From assembly GCF_900111315.1 (NCBI RefSeq), contig NZ_FOGU01000004.1, positions 1 through 64,000 of the forward strand: 64,000 nt of DNA. The letters are read 5' to 3'. The stretch comes from Tranquillimonas rosea. GTDB taxonomy: Bacteria; Pseudomonadota; Alphaproteobacteria; Rhodobacterales; Rhodobacteraceae. The position numbers were made by a program, and so were the translations under genes. Numbering within the stretch: position 1 is the first letter of the stretch; every line of letters begins with the position of its first letter. Positions 41,681 to 49,838 of this stretch are shown here, piece after piece. The notes beneath the pieces were generated by a model. It was not told the DNA's origin, did no database searches, and saw only the letters and a program-made list of their open reading frames with translations.

Positions 41681-42408
41681 TGTTCCGGCTCCCGCGCATC
41701 GGAGACAAGCGTCTGCAATCGTTCTACGTCCACGACACCGGGAACGAGGGCGTCGCCGATCACGAAAGATGGCGTGCCCGTGATGCCGAGGGCCCGCGCG
41801 AGACGCATCGAGGTCTGGATGTGCGCGTCGATCTCCTGTGCTTCCATGTCGCGGCGCAACTGCACGATGTCGAGCCCGATTTCTTCCGCGATCCGAAGGA
41901 CAGCGGATTCTTCCGCGCGGCCGTTCATGCCCATCATCGCCCAATGGAAGTCCTCGTAGAGGCCCTGTTCGCGTGCCGCCAGTGCGGCACGGGCGGCAAA
42001 AACCGACCCCTCGCCGAGGATCGGCCATTCGCGATAGACAAGGCGAACATTCGGATCGGCCGCGAGCAGAGCCTCGATCTCCGGCTTGGCACGACGGCAA
42101 TAGGGGCAGTTGTAGTCGAAGAATTCTACCACCGTGACATCGCCCTCAGGGTTGCCCAGAACCGGCGCATTGGGATCGCGTTCCAGCGTTTCGCGTTCCT
42201 CGTCGAGAACCTCGGCCTGCGACGCCGCCTGCGCCTCGGCTTGGCGGGAATCCAGGATCGCGACGGCCTCCATGACGATATCGGGGTTCTCGCGGATGGT
42301 CTCGAGGACCAGTTCGCGCACCCTGTCCTCGGACAAGCCCTCGGCCGCCGCCTGCAGTGGCAGCGCCAACGAAAGCGCCACCACGATCATCGAGATGAGT
42401 TTCTTCAT
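41677..42408 (-). CDS. Secreted DsbA-family thiol-disulfide protein
   Basis: The 243-residue precursor has a Sec signal (KKLISMIVVALSLALPLQAAAEG), a charged helical linker (residues about 28-90) of the kind that lets ScsC-like proteins oligomerise, and a DsbA domain with active site NCPYCRR near residue 112. The cis-proline region is TGTPSFVIGD. It probably makes or shuffles disulfides in the copper-stressed periplasm. It starts at 42408 with GGAGGGAG upstream. The gap to the upstream cytochrome stop is a single base, and it is coupled to the L,D-transpeptidase gene. Confidence 0.88.
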   Translation of the reverse strand: MKKLISMIVVALSLALPLQAAAEGLSEDRVRELVLETIRENPDIVMEAVAILDSRQAEAQAASQAEVLDEERETLERDPNAPVLGNPEGDVTVVEFFDYNCPYCRRAKPEIEALLAADPNVRLVYREWPILGEGSVFAARAALAAREQGLYEDFHWAMMGMNGRAEESAVLRIAEEIGLDIVQLRRDMEAQEIDAHIQTSMRLARALGITGTPSFVIGDALVPGVVDVERLQTLVSDAREPEQ

Positions 42409-42409
42409 G

Positions 42410-42907
42410 TCAGCTCCCTCCATTCGCCAGATCGGCGGCCGTGCGTTCGGCCTGCATGGCGCGGGCGCGCTCGGGCCAGGTTGATTGGATGTAGGCGAGA
42501 ATGTTCCAGATCTCGCGATCCGTCAGAACATCGCTGAATGCGGGCATGCCGCTGTCGAACTCCACGCCTTGCAGCGCCAGGGCTTCCCGTCCACCGAGCT
42601 TCGTGTATTGAAACAGAACACGATCGGGGTGGTGCCAGGTGTGCCCGGTTTCATCGTGAGGCGGCGCGGGTAGCCGTCCATCCGGACCCGGCGTTCGCCA
42701 ATCCGGCTGCCCTTCGAGATTGGCGCCGTGGCAAGACGCACAGCTTTCGGCATAAAGCGCCTTTCCTTGCGCGATATCCACCGCGGTCGGCATCACCGGC
42801 ATGGTGGGAGCCATCGTGGCCTGCGGCGCGTCCTGCAGCGTCAGCCACGCCCCCGTGCCAACAAGCAGGAGTGCTGCTGGGCCGATAATGAGACCCCACC
42901 GCATCAT
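42410..42907 (-). CDS. Membrane-anchored cytochrome c
   Basis: The 165-residue protein begins MMRWGLIIGPAALLLVGTG, a single membrane anchor, and has one c-type haem site (SCASCHGANLEGQ) with a likely axial methionine in DSGMPAFSDVL. It should transfer electrons in the periplasm, possibly between the multicopper oxidase or cupredoxin and the respiratory chain. Its start overlaps the stop of the multicopper oxidase as ATGA, making it part of a tightly coupled operon. Confidence 0.87.
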   Translation of the reverse strand: MMRWGLIIGPAALLLVGTGAWLTLQDAPQATMAPTMPVMPTAVDIAQGKALYAESCASCHGANLEGQPDWRTPGPDGRLPAPPHDETGHTWHHPDRVLFQYTKLGGREALALQGVEFDSGMPAFSDVLTDREIWNILAYIQSTWPERARAMQAERTAADLANGGS

Positions 42908-44298
42908 GTCACCCGCACCCATGTCATCATCCCGCTTTCCGCATGGCTGAGCATGTGGCAATGAAATAGCCAGTCGCCCGCATTGTCCGCGATAAAGCCA
43001 ATCTCGCGCGTCTCTTGAACGGCCACCATAAGCGTGTCGCGCATGGGGCCAACGGGTTCACCGTCGCGGATTTCGCGGAAGTGCATCCCGTGCAGGTGCA
43101 TCGCGTGGGGAAAGGCGGTCTCGTTGACGATCTCCAGCCGCACCGGCTCACCAAGAGAAAGATCAGCCAGCGGGGCCTGCGTCATCTCGGCCATCTCGTT
43201 GAAGGCCCAGAACCGTCCCCGCGCCGCAAGCTCGCGAAAGCCCAGGCGCTCTCCGCCCAGGAAGGCGCTGTCCATCCGGCCCATAGCGCCGCCCGACATC
43301 ACGAGCCGCAAAGGCTGAGCATCGGCGAGCGCCCCGAGGTCGTCGCCGGGATTGGGTGGCAGGGCCGCCGGTATCGTGCGCGGCGTCTGCGCGGTGCTGC
43401 CCGAGACGGGGAACGCCACCTGCGAGGCGGGTTGGTCGTTATTGCCGATCCGGACGAGATGCGCGATCTCGCCCGCTTCGGTCGTCACATCGACGATCAG
43501 ATCGGCGCGTTGCGCTGGGGCGAGAACAAGAACGTCCTCCAGCGGTTCGGGCGCGGCAAGCGGCATGCCGTCGAGTGCGACCGTCCAGCCCCGCATTCCG
43601 GTAAGCTGCAACGGAAAGATCCGTGCATTCGACGCGTTGATAAGCCGCAGGCGCAAACGCATGTGCCGCGCGACCGGTATGGACAGGTCGAACCGCCCAT
43701 TGGTGGTGATCAGGTTCCCGATCCGGCCGCCATGACTCATTCTCATCGGTTGGTCGAAGCTGTCCTCGATCATCGCCGTTTCGGGATCGAGCAACCAGTC
43801 ATCGAGCACGAGGGTCTCCTCGCGATCCACCTCGGGCGGTTCGGCCTCTTCCACGATCAGCGGCCCGTGCAGACCGCGGGCGACCTGCACCCAGGACCGG
43901 TTATGCGCATGGTACCAGTAGGTCCCGGCATCGGGTGCCACGAAATCGTAGACAAACGCCTGACCCGGTGCGACGGCCTCTTGCGTCAGGCCCGAGACGC
44001 CATCCATCGCGTTGTCGATGCGGATCCCGTGCCAGTGGACCGAGGTCGGCTCGAGAAGGCCGTTGACCAGCCGCCGCCGCACCCTTTCGCCTTGGTGCAC
44101 CCGGATCGCCGGACCGGGCGCCCGGCCCTCGTAACCCCAGATGGATGTCGGCGCATAGCCGTCGGGAGCAAGTTGCGCCGTGGCGTCACGCGCTGTCAGG
44201 GTCGCAGGCGCGTGAGAGGCGGCAGACACCTGCCGGCCGCTCACCGCCAGACCCATAACGGCGGCGGTCTGTCCGATGAAGGCGCGTCGTGTCGGCAT
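42904..44298 (-). CDS. Multicopper oxidase (CopA/CumA-like)
   Basis: The 464-residue protein has a Tat signal (TRRAFIGQTAAVMGLAVSG) and three cupredoxin domains. Copper-binding motifs are SVHWHGIRI near residue 83, YWYHAHNRSW near 125, AFPHAMHLHGMHFR near 397, and WLFHCHMLSHAESGMM near 445, giving type 1, 2 and 3 copper sites. Such enzymes oxidise Cu(I) to the less toxic Cu(II), and some oxidise phenols or metals. I chose the ATG at 44298; 44349 adds 17 residues before the Tat motif. It follows the cupredoxin gene and is coupled to a cytochrome c gene. Confidence 0.9.
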   Translation of the reverse strand: MPTRRAFIGQTAAVMGLAVSGRQVSAASHAPATLTARDATAQLAPDGYAPTSIWGYEGRAPGPAIRVHQGERVRRRLVNGLLEPTSVHWHGIRIDNAMDGVSGLTQEAVAPGQAFVYDFVAPDAGTYWYHAHNRSWVQVARGLHGPLIVEEAEPPEVDREETLVLDDWLLDPETAMIEDSFDQPMRMSHGGRIGNLITTNGRFDLSIPVARHMRLRLRLINASNARIFPLQLTGMRGWTVALDGMPLAAPEPLEDVLVLAPAQRADLIVDVTTEAGEIAHLVRIGNNDQPASQVAFPVSGSTAQTPRTIPAALPPNPGDDLGALADAQPLRLVMSGGAMGRMDSAFLGGERLGFRELAARGRFWAFNEMAEMTQAPLADLSLGEPVRLEIVNETAFPHAMHLHGMHFREIRDGEPVGPMRDTLMVAVQETREIGFIADNAGDWLFHCHMLSHAESGMMTWVRVT

Positions 44299-44363
44299 GG
44301 CCAATATCTCCAGAAAGGCGTCGGGGCGGGCGAATATCTCGCCCGCCACCAGTTATTTGAGCT

Positions 44364-44891
44364 TCAGGAGTCGTGGCTCATCCGGAAATCGCCGACCATG
44401 CCGGCGTTGCGGTGGCCGGGCACGTTGCAGGCGAACCCGATCTCACCGCCTTCGGAGAACGTCCAGATGACTTCGTCCGTATCTCCCGGCTCCAGAAGGA
44501 CGCTGTTGGCGTCGTCATGCATCATACCGGCTTCCCTCATCCGGTCATGATTGATGCTGCGTACGGTCATCATGCCTTCGCGCATCATCGTCTGCATTTC
44601 GTCACGGTGGCCATTCCAGGTCTCGCTCGTGCCGATGTTGAATTCGTGCACGGCGCGGCCAACATTGACCACCTCGAAGCGGATTGTCTCGCCAGGAGCG
44701 ACCTCGACGGTCTCGGGGCTGTAGTTCATTTCATCCATTTCGATGGTGATAGTACGGTCGACTTGCGCGGCATCGCCAGGTTCGCCGATGCCGTCTCCGT
44801 GTCCAGGGCCGGCAACTGCGAGGGAGGCGGTAAGGCTTGCCGCAAGGGCGGTGCCGGTCAGAAGTGTCTTGATCATGTCTTGGGCTCTCAT
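44364..44891 (-). CDS. Secreted cupredoxin (type 1 copper protein)
   Basis: The 175-residue precursor has a signal peptide (MIKTLLTGTALAASLTASLAVA) and a plastocyanin-like domain. Type 1 copper ligands are visible as the His in GRAVHEFNI and the Cys-His-Met set in GFACNVPGHRNAGM. Its central insert MMREGMMTVRSINHDRMREAGMMH is unusually rich in methionine and may bind Cu(I) in addition. The start at 44891 overlaps the preceding stop as ATGA; a second ATG at 44876 is an alternative. It should pass copper or electrons to the multicopper oxidase encoded next. Confidence 0.88.
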   Translation of the reverse strand: MRAQDMIKTLLTGTALAASLTASLAVAGPGHGDGIGEPGDAAQVDRTITIEMDEMNYSPETVEVAPGETIRFEVVNVGRAVHEFNIGTSETWNGHRDEMQTMMREGMMTVRSINHDRMREAGMMHDDANSVLLEPGDTDEVIWTFSEGGEIGFACNVPGHRNAGMVGDFRMSHDS

Positions 44892-45274
44892 GTCTGGGTG
44901 TCGATCACGGAATTCAGTCGTGACACGGCGCAGGGTCGCGGAGGAGGAAGATCAACAGGCGCATTTCTCCCGCGGATTGTTGTTTTCGCGAGCGCCTGTC
45001 GCGCGGCCGGGAAACCTTGTGCCCCGAATATCGGTCGGGTCATGAGAATGGCGGCCGGGGAACAAGTCGGGTCGGGGTGGCAGGAGCGGTTGACCTCACC
45101 CTCGTGCGCCGCGTGCCCGGCGGGCGCGCCGTGGTTGTCCGCGACCACGGCGCTCTCGGAATGAGCATCTGGCGTGTCGGCAAGTCCGGGCGTCGGAGCG
45201 GCGAGGACCGCGAGCGCGATCATGAGCATCGCGACAAGACCCCCGCGCTCGGCGAGAAAGGACAGCACCCGCAT
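44888..45274 (-). CDS. Secreted Cys/His-containing protein of unknown function
   Basis: The 128-residue protein has an N-terminal hydrophobic segment (LVAMLMIALAVLAAPTPGLA) resembling a signal peptide. A His-containing region (NHGAPAGHAAHEGE) follows and then a cysteine pair, SCHPDPTCSP. The start at 45274 overlaps the cytochrome stop as TGATG and the stop overlaps the cupredoxin start as ATGA, so it is a real member of the operon. The Cys and His residues suggest metal binding, but I know no named family for it. A larger frame up to 45787 is spurious. Confidence 0.7.
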   Translation of the reverse strand: MRVLSFLAERGGLVAMLMIALAVLAAPTPGLADTPDAHSESAVVADNHGAPAGHAAHEGEVNRSCHPDPTCSPAAILMTRPIFGAQGFPAARQALAKTTIRGRNAPVDLPPPRPCAVSRLNSVIDTQT

Positions 45275-45738
45275 CAATTGATCCCGTTCTCGCGCTGCAG
45301 CTGACGGACGTAGCGCACAATATACTGAACGTCGGCGCGGGTTAGCCCCTCGACCGGGGGCATGTTGCCAAAGGGCCAGTGATGCGCGCGCACACCGTTT
45401 TGAACCGCCCTCTGAAAAGCTTCGTCGGAATGATGGTTCGGTTCGTATGTGCGGTGGATCAGCGGTGGTGCGACGCCATTCTGACCGGCTGCGTTCGCGC
45501 CATGGCAAGCTGCGCACTTGGCCTCGAAAGCGCGCTTGCCGATCGTCGCTTCGGGCGACAACTGCGCGGGAAGTCGAACTTCGACGATAGGCGCGCCTTG
45601 GGCCAGGTCGCTCAATGCTGTTGGTTCCGGATGAACCATGGACCCCGCCGTTTGCTCGGTCGGTTGCATGAATTGCCAGATCGCCACACCAAGCCCGGCA
45701 ACAAAGACACCACCGATCAGAAGCCCGAGCTTGTCCAC
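45274..45738 (-). CDS. Single-haem cytochrome c, first gene of the copper operon
   Basis: The 154-residue protein has an N-terminal membrane anchor (LGLLIGGVFVAGLGVAIWQFM), one haem site (KCAACHGANAAGQNG) and a probable methionine ligand in GNMPPVEGL. It should be exposed to the periplasm. It is the first gene after the divergent promoter region and is followed by the secreted Cys/His protein with overlap. Together with a second cytochrome c in the operon it provides electron transfer for the copper-oxidising proteins. Confidence 0.85.
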   Translation of the reverse strand: MDKLGLLIGGVFVAGLGVAIWQFMQPTEQTAGSMVHPEPTALSDLAQGAPIVEVRLPAQLSPEATIGKRAFEAKCAACHGANAAGQNGVAPPLIHRTYEPNHHSDEAFQRAVQNGVRAHHWPFGNMPPVEGLTRADVQYIVRYVRQLQRENGIN

Positions 45739-45959
45739 GTTCGTTGCCCCTTCCTAGCTTGTGATCTGTTCCCATCGAAAGCGGCACCCGCTGGCATGGC
45801 GCTGTGGTTTCAGACCGCTCGATAATTCAAGCGTTTAGTACTGGCTCGCGTCGACCCTGCAACCTGACAAGCCCGTGTTTTTTGTATTCGAATGTATCCT
45901 TGACGTTTGTCCGGAATAGGCAGCTATCGTTCGGTCAGTTGAGCGAGGCGGTGAGGAAG
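45739..45959. promoter_or_regulatory. Divergent promoter region of the copper genes
   Basis: These 221 bases lie between two divergent units. A plausible rightward promoter is TTGACG at about 45901 with TATCGT 19 bases further on, an over-long spacer as in MerR-family (for example CueR) promoters. The spacer shows no convincing dyad, so the regulator is unknown. Confidence 0.4.
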
Positions 45960-46259
45960 ATGACCTGGAAACCACGAACCCTGTTGTCAGGCGGTACAGG
46001 CATGAAGCTCGGCATGCTGGCCTGTTGTGCCGTGATGCTTGTTCCGCTCGGCGCCTTTCTTTTGGCGAACGGAACGCTCGGCGGGCTTGCGAGCAATCTT
46101 GGGCTTTTGGTCCCGCTGGCGCTGTGCCTCGCCACTCATGTCGTGATGCATCGCATGATGGGCAAATCCTGCCACGAGAGCGCAGCGGAGACCCGCGAGG
46201 AGGACCCCGAACAGGATCGGGAATCGACGGCGGTCGTCCAAGTCGATGCCGCGCGCTGA
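45960..46259 (+). CDS. DUF2933-type small membrane protein
   Basis: The 99-residue protein has two hydrophobic segments (MKLGMLACCAVMLVPLGAFLL and LGLLVPLALCLATHVVMH) and the family's short MHRMMGKSCH segment. DUF2933 proteins are often encoded in copper-resistance loci. The ATG at 45960 was chosen because GAGGAAG precedes it; the frame is open from 45804 without a site. It overlaps the next gene by 14 bases. A role in copper handling is inferred from the company it keeps. Confidence 0.8.
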   Translation: MTWKPRTLLSGGTGMKLGMLACCAVMLVPLGAFLLANGTLGGLASNLGLLVPLALCLATHVVMHRMMGKSCHESAAETREEDPEQDRESTAVVQVDAAR

Positions 46260-46518
46260 CAAGGCGGCAACGGGTTGCGGACTGCGTCCGAAACTTGCCT
46301 TGGTCGCCCTTCTTGCGCTGGCCGGTTGCGGGACGGCCTTGCTGCAGTGCGCGGATCCAGACACCACACTGTCCACGCGCGATGCGGCGTTGTCGCTTCC
46401 GGATAGGTGCCGCTCGGTCCAGACCGGCACTGACAGTGTCGTCACCCTCGCCTGCGAAGACGGGAGGGTCGGCTATGCGTTCGACGCTCTCGCAAGTAGG
46501 TCGCAGGAACTGCAATGA
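46246..46518 (+). CDS. Small lipoprotein in the scs-like operon
   Basis: The 90-residue precursor has a lipobox (LLALAGC) after a hydrophobic signal and three further cysteines (LLQCADP, PDRCRSV, LACEDG). It overlaps DUF2933 by 14 bases and the ScsC-like gene by four, so it is part of that operon. The cysteines could bind copper or be substrates of the neighbouring thiol-disulfide system. No named family is recognised. Confidence 0.65.
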   Translation: MPRADKAATGCGLRPKLALVALLALAGCGTALLQCADPDTTLSTRDAALSLPDRCRSVQTGTDSVVTLACEDGRVGYAFDALASRSQELQ

Positions 46519-47285
46519 CATCAAGACGTTCCACACTTGCCTTTCTCGGCGTCGCTGCAGGCGTTGTTGTCGGCTTTCAGACGCTTCCCTCACTCCTGGA
46601 TCGTTTCTCCGGCATGCCCGAGTTCGAGCCTTTGGCGCGCCCGGAGGGCTTCCGGCGGATATCCGGCGGAAGCTCTTCGTCCGGCGCATTCGACCCATTT
46701 TTCGGCCTTGAAGCTAAAGAAGATGGGCCGCGGGCGGAAACCATCGCCGAGGTCGAAGCAGACCTGTGCAAGGCACTTTATCCGGTTGCGGGTAACGATT
46801 CGTCGATCGTACCGGTCGCGTCATTCTCCGATTACTACTGTCCGTACTGCCGTGTGCAGATGCGCCGTCTCGAGGAGCTTGCCAAGGCTCGCGAGAGTGG
46901 TGTGACGGTTTCCTGGCATGAATTGCCGCTCCTCGGTGAAGGGTCCGCCCGTGCAGCGCAAGCCGCATTGGCGGCAAAACGGCAGGGTGCATATGTCCCC
47001 TTCCAGGAAGCTCTATGGAAAACAGCCTTTCGGCCTGGCCGCGACTACCTTCTGAACTTGTCCGAAACGATCGGGATTGATGGGGAGCGGCTGATCAATG
47101 ACATGCAGAGCCGGGATGTCGCCGAAGACCTCATGGTGAGCAAGGCGCTCTCTCGGATATTCGGGTTCATCGGCACACCGGCCATGGTGGTCGGCGGCAC
47201 TGTCATTCAGGGCGAAGTGACAGACGCCGTGTTGCGCCGCGTGGTCAACGTCGAACGCGAGGAAGGCTGGCGTCGGATATGCTGA
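46515..47285 (+). CDS. ScsC-like DsbA-family protein
   Basis: The 256-residue protein starts with a twin-arginine-like leader (TSRRSTLAFLGVAAG). A linker follows, then a DsbA domain with active site YYCPYCRVQM near residue 109 and cis-Pro region IGTPAMVVGG near 229. ScsC proteins shuffle disulfides and bind copper in the periplasm. It is coupled to the scsB gene (ATG inside its end, overlap 7 bases), which fits a ScsB-ScsC pair where ScsB keeps ScsC reduced. It is one of two DsbA-like proteins in this island. Confidence 0.85.
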   Translation: MTSRRSTLAFLGVAAGVVVGFQTLPSLLDRFSGMPEFEPLARPEGFRRISGGSSSSGAFDPFFGLEAKEDGPRAETIAEVEADLCKALYPVAGNDSSIVPVASFSDYYCPYCRVQMRRLEELAKARESGVTVSWHELPLLGEGSARAAQAALAAKRQGAYVPFQEALWKTAFRPGRDYLLNLSETIGIDGERLINDMQSRDVAEDLMVSKALSRIFGFIGTPAMVVGGTVIQGEVTDAVLRRVVNVEREEGWRRIC

Positions 47286-49405
47286 CCAGATCGAGCAGGC
47301 AGTGCGTCACGACGATCGCGTGGAGCATTTTGTGTCTTGTCGGCTGGTCATTGGCGGTTTTTGCAGCAACGTCGGACCGGGCAACGACACCGGCGGTCAG
47401 CGCGCAGCTCATCACGGCAGAAAATGGCATCGCGCGAGAGTCCGGTACGATTTCCGCAGGGCTGGCGCTGGACCTTGGCGAGGGTTGGAAGACCTATTGG
47501 CGCACACCCGGCGAGGTGGGCTTCCCGCCCGAGATCGACTGGACCGGGTCGCGCAACGTGGACGAAGTCGAATTTCAATGGCCCGCGCCCGAGCGGTTCA
47601 CCGCCTTCGGCATCGAAAATTTCGGCTATCGTGACGAGGTGATCTTTCCGCTTCGCATCGCGCTGGAACAACCCGGCCAGTCCGCGCTTCTGTCCGCCTC
47701 GGTGACGCTACTGGCCTGTTCCGATGTCTGCGTGCCGCAGGATTTCAACCTTTCGCTGGACCTGCCCGAAGGCGCGTCTATCGACCCGAACAGCGCGGCG
47801 CGCATCGCCGATTACGCGAGCCGCGTCCCGGTCGGGGCGGAAGCCGGGGGCATTCGGTCCGCCACCGCGCATATCGATGCCGACGCAACCGCGCTGACCG
47901 TGACGCTGCGGCGCTCCTCGCCCTTCCAGACGCCGGATGTTTTCCCGGAACTGGGAGAAGGGGCCTCCCTCGGGGCCCCCGACATCAGGCTGGGCGAGGA
48001 TGGCCGCCTGCTCTGGGCGCGCCTGCCCATTCTTTCTCCGCCTGTCGATCCGACTGCGGTGCCGTCGCTCACCGCGACCGATACCCGTGGCTGGGCCGTG
48101 ACCGCGACGCCGGACAGGCTGGCCGCGGCACCGCCACCGCCCTACAGTGAAGCACGCGCCGCCACACCACTTTCCAGCATGGTCTGGATCGCGCTGACGG
48201 CCTTCATCGGCGGGTTGATCCTGAACGTCATGCCCTGCGTGCTGCCGGTGCTGTCGATCAAGCTGTCCTCTGCCATGAAGCTAGACGGCGCCGGTCGCGC
48301 GAGCGTGCGATGGGGGTTCCTCGCCTCGGCCGCGGGGGTCATGACCCTCATGTGGGGCCTCGCCGCAGTCCTCTTCGCGCTGCGGCAGGCGGGTGTCACC
48401 GTCGGCTGGGGCCTGCAGTTCCAGAACCCGGTCTTCCTCGCACTCATGATCGGCATCCTTGCCGCCTTCGCCGCAAACCTCGCCGGCGCCTTCGAGATCG
48501 CCCTGCCTGCCGGTCTGCAAACCCGGCTTGCCCGGGCCGGGACCGCCGGGGGGCATGTGGGCGATTTCCTAACCGGCGCCTTCGCCGCGGTACTGGCCAC
48601 GCCCTGCTCGGCGCCCTTTCTCGGGACAGCCATCGCCTTCGCACTGGCCGGGCGCGGCACCGACATCGCGCTGGTGTTCACCTTCCTCGGGCTGGGGCTC
48701 GCCGCCCCCTACCTTCTGGTTGCCGCCCGCCCGGGTCTGGTCCGCCACCTGCCGCGGCCGGGGCGGTGGATGATAGCGCTGCGAGTGGTGCTGGGCCTTC
48801 TTCTGGCTGTCACCGCGGCCTGGCTTGTTTGGGTGCTGCAGGGCGTTGCCGGCACGACCACGATGCTCGCGGTCGTGGGAATGACGGCGGCCCTCGTTCT
48901 GCTGTTGTCGCTGCCGAGGCTCCGGGGTGCTGTCCGCGCCGGGCTCGCGCTGCCCCTCGTGGGGATCATGCTCTTCGGGGCGGCGTATCTGGCCGACACA
49001 TCGGCACCCCGTGCACTTGGCGCGCAGGTGACCGACTGGGTGCCTTTCGACCGGGCAGAAATCGCGCGCCGCGTCTCGACAGGCGAGGTCGTGTTCGTGG
49101 ATGTCACAGCCGACTGGTGCCTGACCTGCAAGGCGAACAAGGCGGTCGTGCTCGACCGCGAGCCGGTCGTCTCGGCTCTTGCCGCAGAGGGTATATCCCC
49201 CATGCAAGCCGACTGGACCCGACCCGATCCGGCGATTTCGCGCTACCTGGAAGGCTTCGAGCGCTACGGAATTCCGTTCAACGCGGTCTATGGCCCGGCC
49301 GCACCGGACGGGATCGTCCTGCCGGAACTGCTGAGTTCGGAGGCGGTCATGGCGGCGCTCGACGATGCCGCGGGCGAAGAAAGGGACATCTCCGGACAGC
49401 CCTGA
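47279..49405 (+). CDS. ScsB-like protein-disulfide reductase (DsbD family)
   Basis: The 708-residue protein has an N-terminal periplasmic domain with the cysteine pair LACSDVCVPQD near residue 144. A central eight-helix part (about 300-590) contains VMPCVLPVLSIK and TPCSAPFLGTA, whose cysteines relay electrons across the membrane. The C-terminal thioredoxin domain has DWCLTCKANK near 618. It transfers reducing power from cytoplasmic thioredoxin to periplasmic partners such as ScsC. The start at 47279 overlaps the ScsC-like gene. Confidence 0.9.
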   Translation: MLTRSSRQCVTTIAWSILCLVGWSLAVFAATSDRATTPAVSAQLITAENGIARESGTISAGLALDLGEGWKTYWRTPGEVGFPPEIDWTGSRNVDEVEFQWPAPERFTAFGIENFGYRDEVIFPLRIALEQPGQSALLSASVTLLACSDVCVPQDFNLSLDLPEGASIDPNSAARIADYASRVPVGAEAGGIRSATAHIDADATALTVTLRRSSPFQTPDVFPELGEGASLGAPDIRLGEDGRLLWARLPILSPPVDPTAVPSLTATDTRGWAVTATPDRLAAAPPPPYSEARAATPLSSMVWIALTAFIGGLILNVMPCVLPVLSIKLSSAMKLDGAGRASVRWGFLASAAGVMTLMWGLAAVLFALRQAGVTVGWGLQFQNPVFLALMIGILAAFAANLAGAFEIALPAGLQTRLARAGTAGGHVGDFLTGAFAAVLATPCSAPFLGTAIAFALAGRGTDIALVFTFLGLGLAAPYLLVAARPGLVRHLPRPGRWMIALRVVLGLLLAVTAAWLVWVLQGVAGTTTMLAVVGMTAALVLLLSLPRLRGAVRAGLALPLVGIMLFGAAYLADTSAPRALGAQVTDWVPFDRAEIARRVSTGEVVFVDVTADWCLTCKANKAVVLDREPVVSALAAEGISPMQADWTRPDPAISRYLEGFERYGIPFNAVYGPAAPDGIVLPELLSSEAVMAALDDAAGEERDISGQP

Positions 49406-49515
49406 CCGCGCGCTGCCGCGCCCGTTTATTCGCACGGCAGTCGCCGAGTAACGACTCGGTACTGGCCCCGGCCTTGTTCCGCTACAGCCGCGGGCGCGAC
49501 CTGGGTGTGCCTGCC

Positions 49516-49836
49516 TCACTTTTCCAGCGCCTTGCGCCGGCTGTCGAACTCTTCCTCGTCGATCTCGCCAGAAGCGAAACGTTCGCGCAGGATCGCGAGC
49601 GCATCACGCTTTCCGCGATTGCCGTCCTGATTGTCGTTGAACCATTTCACCGCAAAGACGATCAGCGCGATAATAATGCCCCAGAACACAAGCATCATCA
49701 CCATGCCGCCCAACATACCGTATCCGCCGCCCCCCATCATGTGACCATACCCTCCCTGCCAGTTTTCTCCGGGGTTCGCGGCGGCCAGTGTCGGCGCCGC
49801 AAGACCGATGACTACCCAGATTGCCATTCGTCTCAT
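49516..49836 (-). CDS. SHOCT-domain membrane protein
   Basis: The 106-residue protein has a signal or first hydrophobic segment (MAIWVVIGLAAPTLAAA), a Gly/Met/His-rich stretch (GGYGHMMGGGGYGMLGG), a membrane helix, and a C-terminal SHOCT motif (LAILRERFASGEIDEEEFDSRRKAL). The SHOCT helix pair often mediates oligomerisation. The Met/His stretch could bind copper. The ATG at 49836 follows AAGGAG that lies inside the histidine kinase end, so it is cotranscribed with the kinase; the longer 49854 start overlaps more. Confidence 0.8.
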   Translation of the reverse strand: MRRMAIWVVIGLAAPTLAAANPGENWQGGYGHMMGGGGYGMLGGMVMMLVFWGIIIALIVFAVKWFNDNQDGNRGKRDALAILRERFASGEIDEEEFDSRRKALEK

Positions 49837-49838
49837 TT

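Noticed and set aside
40994-42100. 368-residue version of the L,D-transpeptidase starting at 42100
   Set aside because: The first 140 residues lie out of frame over the DsbA-like gene; the ATG at 41680 gives a proper signal peptide and ATGA coupling.
49444-49459. CCGAGT/ACTCGG hairpin between scsB-like and SHOCT genes
   Set aside because: Short stem without a T-run in either direction; could be chance.
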